Origin: Spirochaetia bacterium
GTDB taxonomy: Bacteria; Spirochaetota; Spirochaetia; CADAEX01
DNA length: 64,000 bases
Assembly (NCBI GenBank): GCA_017446885.1
Contig: JAFSOR010000017.1
Coordinates: 1-64,000 of the forward strand
Reading direction: 5' to 3'
In this document: positions 1 through 8,717 of the stretch, one piece after another
Position numbering within the stretch: position 1 is the first letter of the stretch
How the letters are laid out: each line of letters begins with the position of its first letter
The notes under the pieces: generated by a model
Database searches by the model: none
Told to the model about the DNA's origin: nothing
What the model saw: the letters and a program-made list of their open reading frames with translations, nothing else
Translations under genes and position numbers: made by a program

Positions 1-2
1 AT

Positions 3-698
3 TCCTTCGATGTGATGTCGACCGTTTGCCCGAGCCTTGCCAGGCGTTATGAGCGGTACTACCATTTCAAGCCCGATACTGTGCGCGTTGTCACAAACGC
101 CCCTGACTACGAGCCAGAACTGAGACCTCAGGATGTAGGGGACAGGATAAGGATAATACACCATGGACTGGCCTCTCCGCTGCGGAAGATTGAGAAGATG
201 ATAGATATAATGGCCTATCTGCCTGAGGACAAATATGAACTGTACTTCATGCTCATGAAGAGCGACAAGGCATATTATGACGAGATGGTCAGATATGCGT
301 CGAGGTACAGCAACATACATTTCCTTGAGCCGGTGCCATTCACGGAGATACCGTCTTTCACCAACCAATTTGATATAGGACTTTTGCTGCCGAACAATGA
401 CAATGTGAGCTATAAGTACTCTCTTCCAAACAAGTTCTTCGAGTTCGTGCAGGCAAGGCTCGCAATAGCAATAGGGGACAGCTATGAGATGAAGCAGTAT
501 GTGGAGAGGTATGATCTTGGGGTTGTGGCTAGGGAGAACTCGCCGGAGGCCATGGCAGCAGTGATAGAGAAGATGAGCAGGGAAGACATCATGATGTACA
601 AGCAGAATGCTCATAAGTATGCCAGGGAGCTGAGTGCTGAGACCAATATGAAGATACTGATGGAGATTGCCGAGGAGTTGCTTGGTAAAGCGTTTTAA
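3..698 (+). CDS. Glycosyltransferase, C-terminal part (5' end outside window)
   Basis: This is the C-terminal part of a GT-B glycosyltransferase. The reading frame is open from base 3 with no convincing start or ribosome site, so the gene begins before the window. The visible part has the look of the nucleotide-sugar binding half of family 4 transferases. An IIHHGL segment at the start of the Rossmann domain is followed by a KIEKMIDIM helix, and a GLLLPNNDN...SLPNKFFEFVQAR segment matches the usual place where an acidic/SxPxKxxE helix contacts the donor. The product is probably a cytoplasmic enzyme adding a sugar to a surface glycan, as its neighbours do. Donor and acceptor cannot be told. 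Base composition is close to the window average, unlike the AT-rich gene that follows three bases downstream. Confidence 0.8.
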   Translation, partial: SFDVMSTVCPSLARRYERYYHFKPDTVRVVTNAPDYEPELRPQDVGDRIRIIHHGLASPLRKIEKMIDIMAYLPEDKYELYFMLMKSDKAYYDEMVRYASRYSNIHFLEPVPFTEIPSFTNQFDIGLLLPNNDNVSYKYSLPNKFFEFVQARLAIAIGDSYEMKQYVERYDLGVVARENSPEAMAAVIEKMSREDIMMYKQNAHKYARELSAETNMKILMEIAEELLGKAF

Positions 699-701
699 TA
701 C

Positions 702-2027
702 ATGCGAATATTAATAATATCAGCATTTTTTCCTCCTTGTAATAATATTGCTTCATTACGTCCATATTCTTGGGCAAAATGGTGGTCTAAGGATGGGCAT
801 AAAGTAACTGTTATATCCAGTGATATCTATCAGGAACCAAAAAATTTACAGTTAGATTGTTCTGGTTTTAAGGTCATACAGACCCCATCTAATGTTCCTG
901 GGTTTTATAGAAAACTGACAGACATTGCTAAGGGAAAGAGAAAAAAAGAAATAGATAATAATTACAAGCTACAATCAAATGGTAAAAAATCTATTATAAG
1001 AAAGGTTTTGGATTGGTATGAGTATACTGGAATTTTTGGAATGCTCCGATATCCGGATTGGTACGATTGGTGGATAAATAAGGTAAAAAAACTGATTTCC
1101 CCATTTGATTATGATATGGTTATAACCACATCTGCTCCTTTTGGAGCACATAGGATAGGATATTATATAAAAAAGAGTAATCCTCTATGTACTTGGATAT
1201 GTGATTGGCGTGATTTATTGTCTGACAATCAGAATTATACCGGATTACCTATTTTTCACTGGTATGAACATCACTTGGAAAAGATGTTTGACAATACAGC
1301 TGATTGTGTTACCTCGGTTTCGGAAGAATTATGCAACATAATAAAAAAAAGAACTACTAAACCAGTTTATGTTATATATAATGGGTTTGATTCTGAATAT
1401 ATAGATACTATTATCCATCAAAAAGAAGATTTATTAAATACATTTACTATTGCATATACTGGAACAATATATAAAGGCAAACAGAATCCTTATGCGTTGT
1501 TTAAAGCAGTTTCAGAATTGAATAATGAAGGTAAAATAACCCCATTTGATCTTCAGTTGTTTTTTGCGGGAAAATGTGATTGTAAAGAATCGATAACACA
1601 ATTGAAAATAACAGAATATTATAACTATATGGGGTATATACCATACGAGGAGGCAATAAATCTTCAGCATAATAGTGATACGCTTTTATTTCTTGAGCCC
1701 ATCACAGGAGATTATAAAGGACTTCTTTCGGGTAAGATATTTGAATACCTTTATACTGCAAATGAGATCTGCAGTATAGGTAATGATCCAGAGAACAGCA
1801 CTAGAAAAGTGATAAAAGAATGTAATGCGGGGGTAGCCCTTGGTAATGATGTTCAAGCTATAAAACAGTATCTTTTGACTAGAATTGAACAGAAAAAACA
1901 GGGAATTCCATATAAAGCCAATAAAAACATGAATGAAATCATGAAGTATCATAGAAAAGCACAAGCGGAAAAAATATTAAGTTTGGTGAAAAATGAAGAA
2001 ATTAAGTATTCTAATACCCTGCTATAA
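702..2027 (+). CDS. Family 4-like glycosyltransferase, AT-rich
   Basis: A 441-residue putative GT-B glycosyltransferase. The N-terminus (RILIISAFFPPCNNIASLRP) is the typical first strand and loop of family 4 enzymes that begin with a PP..xASxR motif. A CDWRDLLSDN segment lies in the N-terminal domain, and AYTGTIYKGKQNP (about residue 250) starts the donor-binding domain. The enzyme should act in the cytoplasm on a lipid-linked glycan. The gene is strikingly AT-rich compared with both neighbours and uses many AUA and AAA codons, which suggests it was acquired separately. Its 3' end overlaps the start of the next gene by 35 bases. The substrate is unknown. Confidence 0.82.
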   Translation: MRILIISAFFPPCNNIASLRPYSWAKWWSKDGHKVTVISSDIYQEPKNLQLDCSGFKVIQTPSNVPGFYRKLTDIAKGKRKKEIDNNYKLQSNGKKSIIRKVLDWYEYTGIFGMLRYPDWYDWWINKVKKLISPFDYDMVITTSAPFGAHRIGYYIKKSNPLCTWICDWRDLLSDNQNYTGLPIFHWYEHHLEKMFDNTADCVTSVSEELCNIIKKRTTKPVYVIYNGFDSEYIDTIIHQKEDLLNTFTIAYTGTIYKGKQNPYALFKAVSELNNEGKITPFDLQLFFAGKCDCKESITQLKITEYYNYMGYIPYEEAINLQHNSDTLLFLEPITGDYKGLLSGKIFEYLYTANEICSIGNDPENSTRKVIKECNAGVALGNDVQAIKQYLLTRIEQKKQGIPYKANKNMNEIMKYHRKAQAEKILSLVKNEEIKYSNTLL

Positions 2028-2943
2028 TGAACAGGAAAATGTAGTTGCCATGAGCAATGCTGTGGTGGAAGAAGTTACTAAGAACCTTTCAAATTATGAT
2101 TATGAGCTGGTTTTTATAGACAACTGCTCTACGGATAATACCCGTCCATTGTTACGAGAAATATGCAAAAAGAATCCTAAGATTAAGGCTATTTTCAATG
2201 CCCGTAACTTCGGGCAGTTCAATTCTCCTTATCATGGAATGCTCCAGCTTGATGGGGATTGTATTATTACCCTATGCTGTGATTTCCAGGATCCTGTGGA
2301 ATTGATTCCAACATTTGTAAAAAAATGGGAAGAAGGGGCTAAGATAGTTGCTGGTATCAAAACCCATAGTGATGAAGATAAATTTGTTCGTTTTCTTAGA
2401 ACCTGCTATTATCGGATGGTTCAAAAGATGAGCCAGGTAGAGCAGATAGAACATTTCACGGGATTTGGTTTGTATGATAAGTCTTTCATCGAGGTGCTCA
2501 GAAACTTGAAAGATCCTACTCCTTTCTTACGTGGAATTGTTGCAGAGCTTGGATTTAAGCGCGTTGATGTTCCTTATCGTCAGGCAAAGCGCAAGGCTGG
2601 TAAAACACACAATAACTGGTACAGTCTATTTGATGCCGCAATGCTCAGTTTTACCAGCTATACAAAAGTGGGACTCCGTTTTGCTACTATAGGTGGATCA
2701 ATTGTTGCATTCCTAAGTTTTTTAGTTGCTATTGGTTATACTGTATATAAGTTTCTGCATTGGAAGGATTTCAATGCAGGTATAGCGCCTCTGGTAATAG
2801 GTGTATTCTTTCTGGGCGCTCTTCAGCTTTTTTTTATCGGCTTCTTGGGCGAGTATATCATGGCTATGAACAACCGTATTATGAACAGGCCGTTGGTGAT
2901 TGAGGAAGAAAGAATTAACTTCGAGGAAAAAGATGTCCATTAA
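1993..2943 (+). CDS. GtrB-like family 2 glycosyltransferase with two membrane helices
   Basis: A 316-residue GT-A transferase of the DPM1/GtrB/ArnC type, which transfers a sugar from a nucleotide donor to polyprenyl phosphate. The N-terminal LSILIPCYNEQENV, the acidic DNCSTDN and the CCDFQDP metal-binding region are all present. Two hydrophobic segments near residues 228-253 and 265-292 form the C-terminal membrane hairpin typical of GtrB. The following gene starts 11 bases before this stop, so they are translationally coupled. Its neighbours (aldolase, TPP enzyme, epimerase) suggest it may load an unusual sugar on the lipid carrier, but that is inference. Confidence 0.88.
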   Translation: MKKLSILIPCYNEQENVVAMSNAVVEEVTKNLSNYDYELVFIDNCSTDNTRPLLREICKKNPKIKAIFNARNFGQFNSPYHGMLQLDGDCIITLCCDFQDPVELIPTFVKKWEEGAKIVAGIKTHSDEDKFVRFLRTCYYRMVQKMSQVEQIEHFTGFGLYDKSFIEVLRNLKDPTPFLRGIVAELGFKRVDVPYRQAKRKAGKTHNNWYSLFDAAMLSFTSYTKVGLRFATIGGSIVAFLSFLVAIGYTVYKFLHWKDFNAGIAPLVIGVFFLGALQLFFIGFLGEYIMAMNNRIMNRPLVIEEERINFEEKDVH

Positions 2944-4543
2944 ACTGTTAGACTGTACACTTCGTGATGGAGCTTACATTGTAGAATCTATGTTCGGTAC
3001 TCCGGCCATCAAGGGAATTATCAAGCATATGCAGGATGCAAATGTGGATATCATTGAATGTGGCTGGCTTAAGGATAATCCGCATAAAGAGGGAAGCTCC
3101 TATTACCATGTACCATCTGATTTAGAACCATATCTTCTGGAGAAGAATCCCAACACCACCTACATCGTCATGATTGACTGGAACCGGTATAACACCGATA
3201 CCCTTCCCCCATATGATGGCAGGTCTTTAGATGCTATCCGGGTTGTGTTCCCTCATGGCAAGCAGAAAGAAGGCATCGAGGTGGGGAATAAAATAAAGGC
3301 AAAGGGATATAGAGTATTCTACCAGGCCGCAAATACATTGTCATACAGCAATGAAGATCTCATAAGCCTGGCACAGGATATGAACAAAGCCATGCCCGAA
3401 TCTCTGAGTGTAGTAGATACCTTTGGAGCTATGTATGACGAAGATCTTATCCGTATTTTTACTGTGCTGAACCAGAACCTTGATAAAAAAATCAGGCTGG
3501 GTTTCCATTCCCATAACAACCAGCAGCTCTCCTTTGCCCTTACTATCCAGTTTGTAGAAATGGCTCAGAAAGCTGGCCGCGATATTGTTGTAGATGCATC
3601 TCTATGTGGTATGGGGCGGGGTGCAGGAAATGCTACTACAGAGCTTTTGGTAAGCTATCTGAACCGCAAGCAGCATGCGAACTACGATCTGAACCTTGTC
3701 CTTGATGCCATAGATATGTATATGGGCTATTTTCAGGCCCATTATAAATGGGGTTATTCTACGCCATATTTTATTGCTGGTCTCTATTGCACCCATGTGA
3801 ACAATATAGCTTATCTGCTTAAAAACCACAGGACCAACGCCCAGGATATGAGGAATGTGATAGAATCCCTTGATCCTGCCGACCGGCTGAAATATGACTA
3901 CGATATCCTTGAGCAGAAGTTCTTGGAGAATCAGAGCCGGCTTGTGGATGACACAAGCACCCTTGCAATACTGCGACAGGAGTTCAAGGATAAGAAAGTG
4001 CTTCTTCTTGCTCCAGGTCGCTCGGTTGTAGAACAGATGAATAAAATCAACGGAGTTATTCAGAAGGAACATCCTGTTGTCATAGGAATTAATGCCTTTA
4101 TCACAGGTTATGCCTATGATTATGTCTTCTTTGTCAACTCTGCCCGGTATGAGTATGCAAAAGAAGTTCATTCTGATTTGTTTAATAAAACTAGAAAAAT
4201 AACTCTTTCCAGCATTAAATCGGAAGCTGGAAACGATGAATGCATAGTGAACTTTAACAATGTTATCAAGCGGGGCTGGGAACATTTTGACAATGCAGTT
4301 ATCTGCTGCCTGCGTCTGCTTGAAAAGCTGCAGGTCAAGGAAGTTATGCTTGCTGGTTTTGATGGCTTTAAGAATGTTTATAACGAAAGCTATGCCGATA
4401 CATCTTTACCATCTCTGAATCCAGAAAACAAGTGGGATGAACTTAATGAAGAGATTAAGGACATATTCTCTGATTTCAAGAAGTCAAACAGAAATATGAA
4501 TATTACATTTGTAACAGAGAGTTTATTCAATGAAAGTATCTGA
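2933..4543 (+). CDS. HMGL-like aldolase fused to a sialyltransferase-like (GT42/DUF115-type) domain
   Basis: A 536-residue protein. Residues 1 to about 300 are an HMG-CoA-lyase/DmpG-type TIM barrel: LLDCTLRDG (Arg11-Asp12) and the metal ligands His192 and His194 in GFHSHNN. Such enzymes join or split pyruvate-type units and aldehydes. Residues about 355-536 form a second domain starting KKVLLLAPGRSV and containing VIGINAF, DYVFFVNSARY, a DNAVICCLRLL helix and KEVMLAGFDGF. This order resembles family 42 sialyltransferases and DUF115 proteins, but I judge it by eye only. The ATG at 2933 is preferred because GAGGAAAA lies just upstream and the stop of the previous gene overlaps it. The next gene overlaps by 14 bases. 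It probably makes or transfers an unusual sugar acid. Confidence 0.8.
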   Translation: MSIKLLDCTLRDGAYIVESMFGTPAIKGIIKHMQDANVDIIECGWLKDNPHKEGSSYYHVPSDLEPYLLEKNPNTTYIVMIDWNRYNTDTLPPYDGRSLDAIRVVFPHGKQKEGIEVGNKIKAKGYRVFYQAANTLSYSNEDLISLAQDMNKAMPESLSVVDTFGAMYDEDLIRIFTVLNQNLDKKIRLGFHSHNNQQLSFALTIQFVEMAQKAGRDIVVDASLCGMGRGAGNATTELLVSYLNRKQHANYDLNLVLDAIDMYMGYFQAHYKWGYSTPYFIAGLYCTHVNNIAYLLKNHRTNAQDMRNVIESLDPADRLKYDYDILEQKFLENQSRLVDDTSTLAILRQEFKDKKVLLLAPGRSVVEQMNKINGVIQKEHPVVIGINAFITGYAYDYVFFVNSARYEYAKEVHSDLFNKTRKITLSSIKSEAGNDECIVNFNNVIKRGWEHFDNAVICCLRLLEKLQVKEVMLAGFDGFKNVYNESYADTSLPSLNPENKWDELNEEIKDIFSDFKKSNRNMNITFVTESLFNESI

Positions 4544-6302
4544 TTTAATTTTTGACTATGTTGCTTCCCTGGGAGTCAAACATGTATTTTATCTGCCTGG
4601 CGGCGGAGCAATGCATCTGGATGATTCCCTTGGGTATAATAAGAAACTGAAACCAATATGTATGCTTCATGAGCAGGCCTGTTCCATAGCTGCAGAGGCT
4701 TATGCCAGAATAAGCGGGAACTTTGGTGTATGTGTTGTGACCTCAGGGCCTGGTTCCACTAATGCAATTACTGGTCTTGTAGGTGCATGGCTTGATGGAA
4801 CCCCTGTCATCTTTATTTCCGGACAGGCAAAACGGGCCGATTTGGTCAACAATCAGAAAATACGGCAGTTTGGAATCCAGGAAGTAAACATTGTAGATAT
4901 AGTAAAATCTGTTACCAAATATGCGGTACAGATACAGGATCCGGAGATGATTCTGTATGAACTGGAGAAAGCAACTGCTATAGCAATGGATGGAAAGCCA
5001 GGTCCTGTATGGCTTGATGTTCCTTTAGATGTTCAAGCTTCGAAGGTTGAGAAAGAAAAATTAAGACATTGTTCAATTCCTTTCGATACCAATGAATGCA
5101 AAAATGCAGATGTGCTAGAAACAATTGCGCTTCTGAATAAAGCTAAAAGACCTTTGTTGCTTTTGGGGCATGGAATCCGTCAGGCTAATGCTGTCCCGGA
5201 GATGCAGAAGCTGATAAAAAAGCTTAATGTTCCTGTTATGACCACTTGGAATGGAGTGGATCTTATAGAAGATTCCAACCCCCTGTTCTTTGGGCGACCT
5301 GGTGCAGTAGGGCACAGGCATGCTAACTTTATACAGCAGAATGCAGATTTTGTCCTGACCATAGGTACCCGGCTTAACCTTTTATCCACAGGATATGATT
5401 TTGGCAGTTTCCTGCAGAAGGCCAAGCATGTAATGGTGGAAATAGATGCTAACGAGATGAAGAAATGCAGTGTTCATCCATATCTGGCGATTCACGCAGA
5501 TGCCAAGTCTTTCTTGGATAGAATGCTTGAAAGCAGTGACAAGATAAAAAAGAAAGAACGGAAAGAGTGGTGGGAATACTGCAAAGCCATGAAGAAAAGG
5601 TATCCGCTGTTCATCAAGGAGCAGATTCCGGCTGGTCAAGGGATTAATACCTATGATTTGGTCAATTCTATCACCGACAGAATGACCGGAAAGGATATTT
5701 TTCAGTTCACCAGTTCAGGAACTGGTGCTGACATCTCTATGTACTCTTTCCGGATAAAGAAGGGGCAACGGGCATTCCTGACCAAGGGACTTGCTTCCAT
5801 GGGCTTTGATATGTCTGCCTGCATAGGTTCCTGTCTTGCTGGAAAAGGCAGAAGAACAGTCTGTATAACTGGTGATGGTGGTTTTCTGATGAATGTCCAG
5901 GAACTGGCAACCTTGAAGAAGCTGAATCTGCCTATAAAGATATTCATCCTCTGCAACGAAGGTTATGGCATGATTTATAACTCCCAGGTGGGGAACTTCA
6001 ATCGCCTTGAGGGTTGTACTCCCGACAGCGGTCTTCCTATGCCGGACATCAAATCGGTGGTAAAGGGTTTCAAGGTCAAGTGTTTTGACCTCTCTGACAG
6101 CAGAAAGCTTGATAAAACAGTAGAGGATGTGCTCGGGTATGATGGCCCGGCCATATGCGCTGTCAAAGTCTATATCGGGCAGAAGATACTGCCTCGCCAA
6201 ACAAACTATATGAAGCCGGATGGCCAGATGGCTTCCCGGCCGCTGGAGGATATGTCTCCTCTGCTGGACCGGGATGAATTTGAGGCCAACTTACTGAAAT
6301 AG
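4530..6302 (+). CDS. Acetolactate synthase-like thiamine diphosphate enzyme
   Basis: A 590-residue protein of the IlvB/benzoylformate-decarboxylase superfamily. It has the usual three domains: a pyrimidine-binding domain with the catalytic glutamate (Glu48 in MLHEQACS), a central domain near residues 190-340, and the diphosphate-binding domain with GDGG at 448-451. Family members decarboxylate a 2-oxo acid and pass the activated fragment to an acceptor. No small regulatory IlvN subunit and no other branched-chain amino-acid gene is nearby. The gene is instead coupled to an aldolase before it and a sugar epimerase five bases after it. A role in making a branched or acyl-extended sugar, as YerE does for yersiniose, is more likely than valine synthesis, but the substrate is inferred. 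Confidence 0.88.
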   Translation: MKVSDLIFDYVASLGVKHVFYLPGGGAMHLDDSLGYNKKLKPICMLHEQACSIAAEAYARISGNFGVCVVTSGPGSTNAITGLVGAWLDGTPVIFISGQAKRADLVNNQKIRQFGIQEVNIVDIVKSVTKYAVQIQDPEMILYELEKATAIAMDGKPGPVWLDVPLDVQASKVEKEKLRHCSIPFDTNECKNADVLETIALLNKAKRPLLLLGHGIRQANAVPEMQKLIKKLNVPVMTTWNGVDLIEDSNPLFFGRPGAVGHRHANFIQQNADFVLTIGTRLNLLSTGYDFGSFLQKAKHVMVEIDANEMKKCSVHPYLAIHADAKSFLDRMLESSDKIKKKERKEWWEYCKAMKKRYPLFIKEQIPAGQGINTYDLVNSITDRMTGKDIFQFTSSGTGADISMYSFRIKKGQRAFLTKGLASMGFDMSACIGSCLAGKGRRTVCITGDGGFLMNVQELATLKKLNLPIKIFILCNEGYGMIYNSQVGNFNRLEGCTPDSGLPMPDIKSVVKGFKVKCFDLSDSRKLDKTVEDVLGYDGPAICAVKVYIGQKILPRQTNYMKPDGQMASRPLEDMSPLLDRDEFEANLLK

Positions 6303-6307
6303 TAATA

Positions 6308-7201
6308 ATGAGTTCATTGATCATAACTGGTGCTACCGGAATGATTGGCACTGCTGTCATCCGGGAAGCCATCAGACAGAATTGTAAAGTCACATGCATT
6401 GTCCATAAGGGATCAAAGAGAATAGGGAATATTCCTAAAAATCCTTTGGTTGCTGTTGTAGAGTGCAATATAGACGAATATGCATCCTTGGAGCTTGCCG
6501 GTAAATTTGATGCATTTATCCATCTGGCTTGGGCTAAAACATCAGTTGTAGGGCGGGATGATATAGATACACAGATAAGAAATATCCAATATACACTGGA
6601 TGCTGTCAGATTGGCTCATAGATGCGGTTGTTCTGTCTTTATAGGAGCTGGCAGCCAGGCTGAATATGGAGTAAGGTCTGTTCCACTGACTGGTGATCTG
6701 CCGGTTCAGCCGGAAAGTGGCTATGGAATTGCTAAGTTTACAGCTGGAAAACTGAGTGGTATGCTCTGTAAGCAACTGGGAATACGGTTTAATTGGATTA
6801 GGATTTTAAGTATTTATGGTAAAAATGATGGAGAAAACACTCTGATCAGCTATGTGATAAAGGAGTTGGCTGCTAAAAGAAGCCCAGAACTAACAAAATG
6901 TGAGCAGTTGTGGGATTATCTTAACTGCGAAGATGTGGCAAAAGCCTTCTTTGCCGTGCTTGAGAAAGGCGTAGATGGCAAAGTATATCCTCTGGGTTCT
7001 GGACAGGGCAGAAAGCTGTCTTCTTATGTAGAAGATATCCGGGATGTGATAGACCCAGGCATAGAGCTTAGTTTTGGAAAAAAAGAATATTATCCCCACC
7101 AACCCATGTATTTGGTGGCTGATATTTCTGAACTGACAGGAGATACAGGCTGGAAGCCGGAAGTTGAATTTAAAGATGGAATCAAGAATCTCATTAAATA
7201 A
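6308..7201 (+). CDS. NAD-dependent sugar epimerase/dehydratase (extended SDR)
   Basis: A 297-residue extended short-chain dehydrogenase. The nucleotide-binding GATGMIG lies at residues 8-14 and the catalytic YGIAK (Tyr139, Lys143) follows, with GAGSQAEYG supplying the usual serine region. Family members epimerise, dehydrate or reduce nucleotide-linked sugars. It begins five bases after the TPP enzyme, so the aldolase, TPP enzyme and this protein form a likely three-step route. Reduction of a keto-sugar after a two-carbon transfer would fit, but the sequence does not fix the reaction. The first residues of the following membrane protein overlap its 3' end. Confidence 0.87.
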   Translation: MSSLIITGATGMIGTAVIREAIRQNCKVTCIVHKGSKRIGNIPKNPLVAVVECNIDEYASLELAGKFDAFIHLAWAKTSVVGRDDIDTQIRNIQYTLDAVRLAHRCGCSVFIGAGSQAEYGVRSVPLTGDLPVQPESGYGIAKFTAGKLSGMLCKQLGIRFNWIRILSIYGKNDGENTLISYVIKELAAKRSPELTKCEQLWDYLNCEDVAKAFFAVLEKGVDGKVYPLGSGQGRKLSSYVEDIRDVIDPGIELSFGKKEYYPHQPMYLVADISELTGDTGWKPEVEFKDGIKNLIK

Positions 7202-8714
7202 AATTGTTTATATTTACCTGGCTCTGCCGGTCATTATCTTCATGCTTACCTGGATCCGTCCTTCAATCGGTATTTCTGCTGCCATGCTAGTTTGCTTTGC
7301 ATTGTTTTTTGCTATAAAAGGCATAGATCAAGCAAATAAAATAGTTTTATCACAAAAAGCTATCCTAATTACCATAGCAATAGCCTTTATTTGGTGCTTT
7401 TTTGCAGGGCAGGGTGGTTTCTGGTACCAGAGCACAGATCATGCTTTTAGAAATGCGGTATTTAGGGATTTGGTTTATCGCCCTTGGCCCGTGGTTTTTG
7501 AAGAACATGATGTACTTTTGAATTATTATGTAGGGTATTGGCTTGTTCCAGCATTGTTTGGAAAATTTTTTCATTTTATGACCCAGAGCACAGCTGGGGC
7601 ATGGTTGGTTGCCAAGGTAGCATTGCTATTGTGGTCTACCTTGAGTATAACCCTTTGTTTTCTTCTGCTTGCAAATGTGTTGCATTGTAATGATTCCAAA
7701 CGGTTCTTTTCTGCCGTTTTCCTTTTTATCTGTTTCAGTGGCCTTGATATTATTGGAATATATTTGCTAAATAAAAAAGCTGGACTACATCTTGAATGGT
7801 GGTGCCCCGGATATCAATACAGTGCTTTTACCGTATGTCTTTTTTGGGTCTATAATCAGGCAATTCCTGCTTGGATAGCCACTCTACTTCTGCTTGCTGA
7901 GCGTAAGATTGAGAATTTTGCTTTCTGTGGATTATGCATATTTATTTCCAGCCCAATTCCTCTTATAGGATTGTTTCCAATCTACGTGGTGGTTGGAATT
8001 CAGGAATTGATGAAATCCAAGGAAAAGCTTGTTGGGCTAAGAAAGATATTCTCTTTGCAGAATTTAATAGCATGTCTGATTATTTTCCCTATCTGTTTTA
8101 TTTATTTTAGCAATAACGCGGCAGTCAGCATGAAGGGTGTTCATGGTATAAATGCTCCTGGGATACAAACCGCATCTATACAGACCAATATTGCTGTAAC
8201 CTCACCCAAAATGACAAATGTTCCAAAGGCAGAACGCCCAGCGGTCAAATTTATTAAAGAAAGCATTAAAATGCTTATATTCTTTATGGTTGAATTCGGA
8301 ATATACTTGCTTTTGGTTCTGAAAAAGCAGAAAAAATCGCTGCTATTTTGGATTGTTGCATTGGAATTGATTGTTATTCCATTTATTCATATTGGAACCA
8401 GCCATGATTTCTGCATGCGGGCCTCAATTCCACCTCTTGTTGTCCTGATGACGATGGTTTTTGATGATTTTTATTATTCCTATGAAAAGAAAAATCTTAA
8501 GTTTACGCTATATTGCATAGTTCTGGCATTTGCAGTTTTGACCCCCGGAAAGGAATTCTACCGTGGAGTATTTGAAATCTATAAGCATAAACAATTTGAA
8601 GATAATAGGCTTATTTCTATAGAAAAAATGATTATTTCCAAACGCGTTCGTAATAATTTTATCTCTTATGATTATTCAGAGTCGCTTTTTTATAAATATT
8701 TAGCTAAAAAATAG
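7176..8714 (+). CDS. Polytopic membrane protein, possible GT-C glycosyltransferase
   Basis: A 512-residue integral membrane protein with about 10-12 hydrophobic segments. An extracytoplasmic loop after the third helix reads STDHAFRNAVFRDLV...RPWPV and ends in NYYVGYWLVPA. A (D/E)xxxH/R-rich first loop of this type is seen in GT-C transferases of the family 39/ArnT kind, which use lipid-linked sugars. No enzymatic motif is certain, and an oligosaccharide polymerase is possible. The ATG at 7176 is chosen over a TTG at 7164. It lies inside the 3' end of the epimerase gene. The gene is AT-rich like the next two. Confidence 0.7.
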   Translation: MESRISLNKIVYIYLALPVIIFMLTWIRPSIGISAAMLVCFALFFAIKGIDQANKIVLSQKAILITIAIAFIWCFFAGQGGFWYQSTDHAFRNAVFRDLVYRPWPVVFEEHDVLLNYYVGYWLVPALFGKFFHFMTQSTAGAWLVAKVALLLWSTLSITLCFLLLANVLHCNDSKRFFSAVFLFICFSGLDIIGIYLLNKKAGLHLEWWCPGYQYSAFTVCLFWVYNQAIPAWIATLLLLAERKIENFAFCGLCIFISSPIPLIGLFPIYVVVGIQELMKSKEKLVGLRKIFSLQNLIACLIIFPICFIYFSNNAAVSMKGVHGINAPGIQTASIQTNIAVTSPKMTNVPKAERPAVKFIKESIKMLIFFMVEFGIYLLLVLKKQKKSLLFWIVALELIVIPFIHIGTSHDFCMRASIPPLVVLMTMVFDDFYYSYEKKNLKFTLYCIVLAFAVLTPGKEFYRGVFEIYKHKQFEDNRLISIEKMIISKRVRNNFISYDYSESLFYKYLAKK

Positions 8715-8717
8715 CAG

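Noticed and set aside
3602-4285. A 227-codon minus-strand open frame opposite the aldolase gene
   Set aside because: No domain is recognisable and the plus strand encodes a continuous two-domain enzyme.
4530-6302. Acetolactate synthase for valine and isoleucine synthesis
   Set aside because: No regulatory subunit or ilv gene is near, and it is coupled to an aldolase and sugar epimerase.
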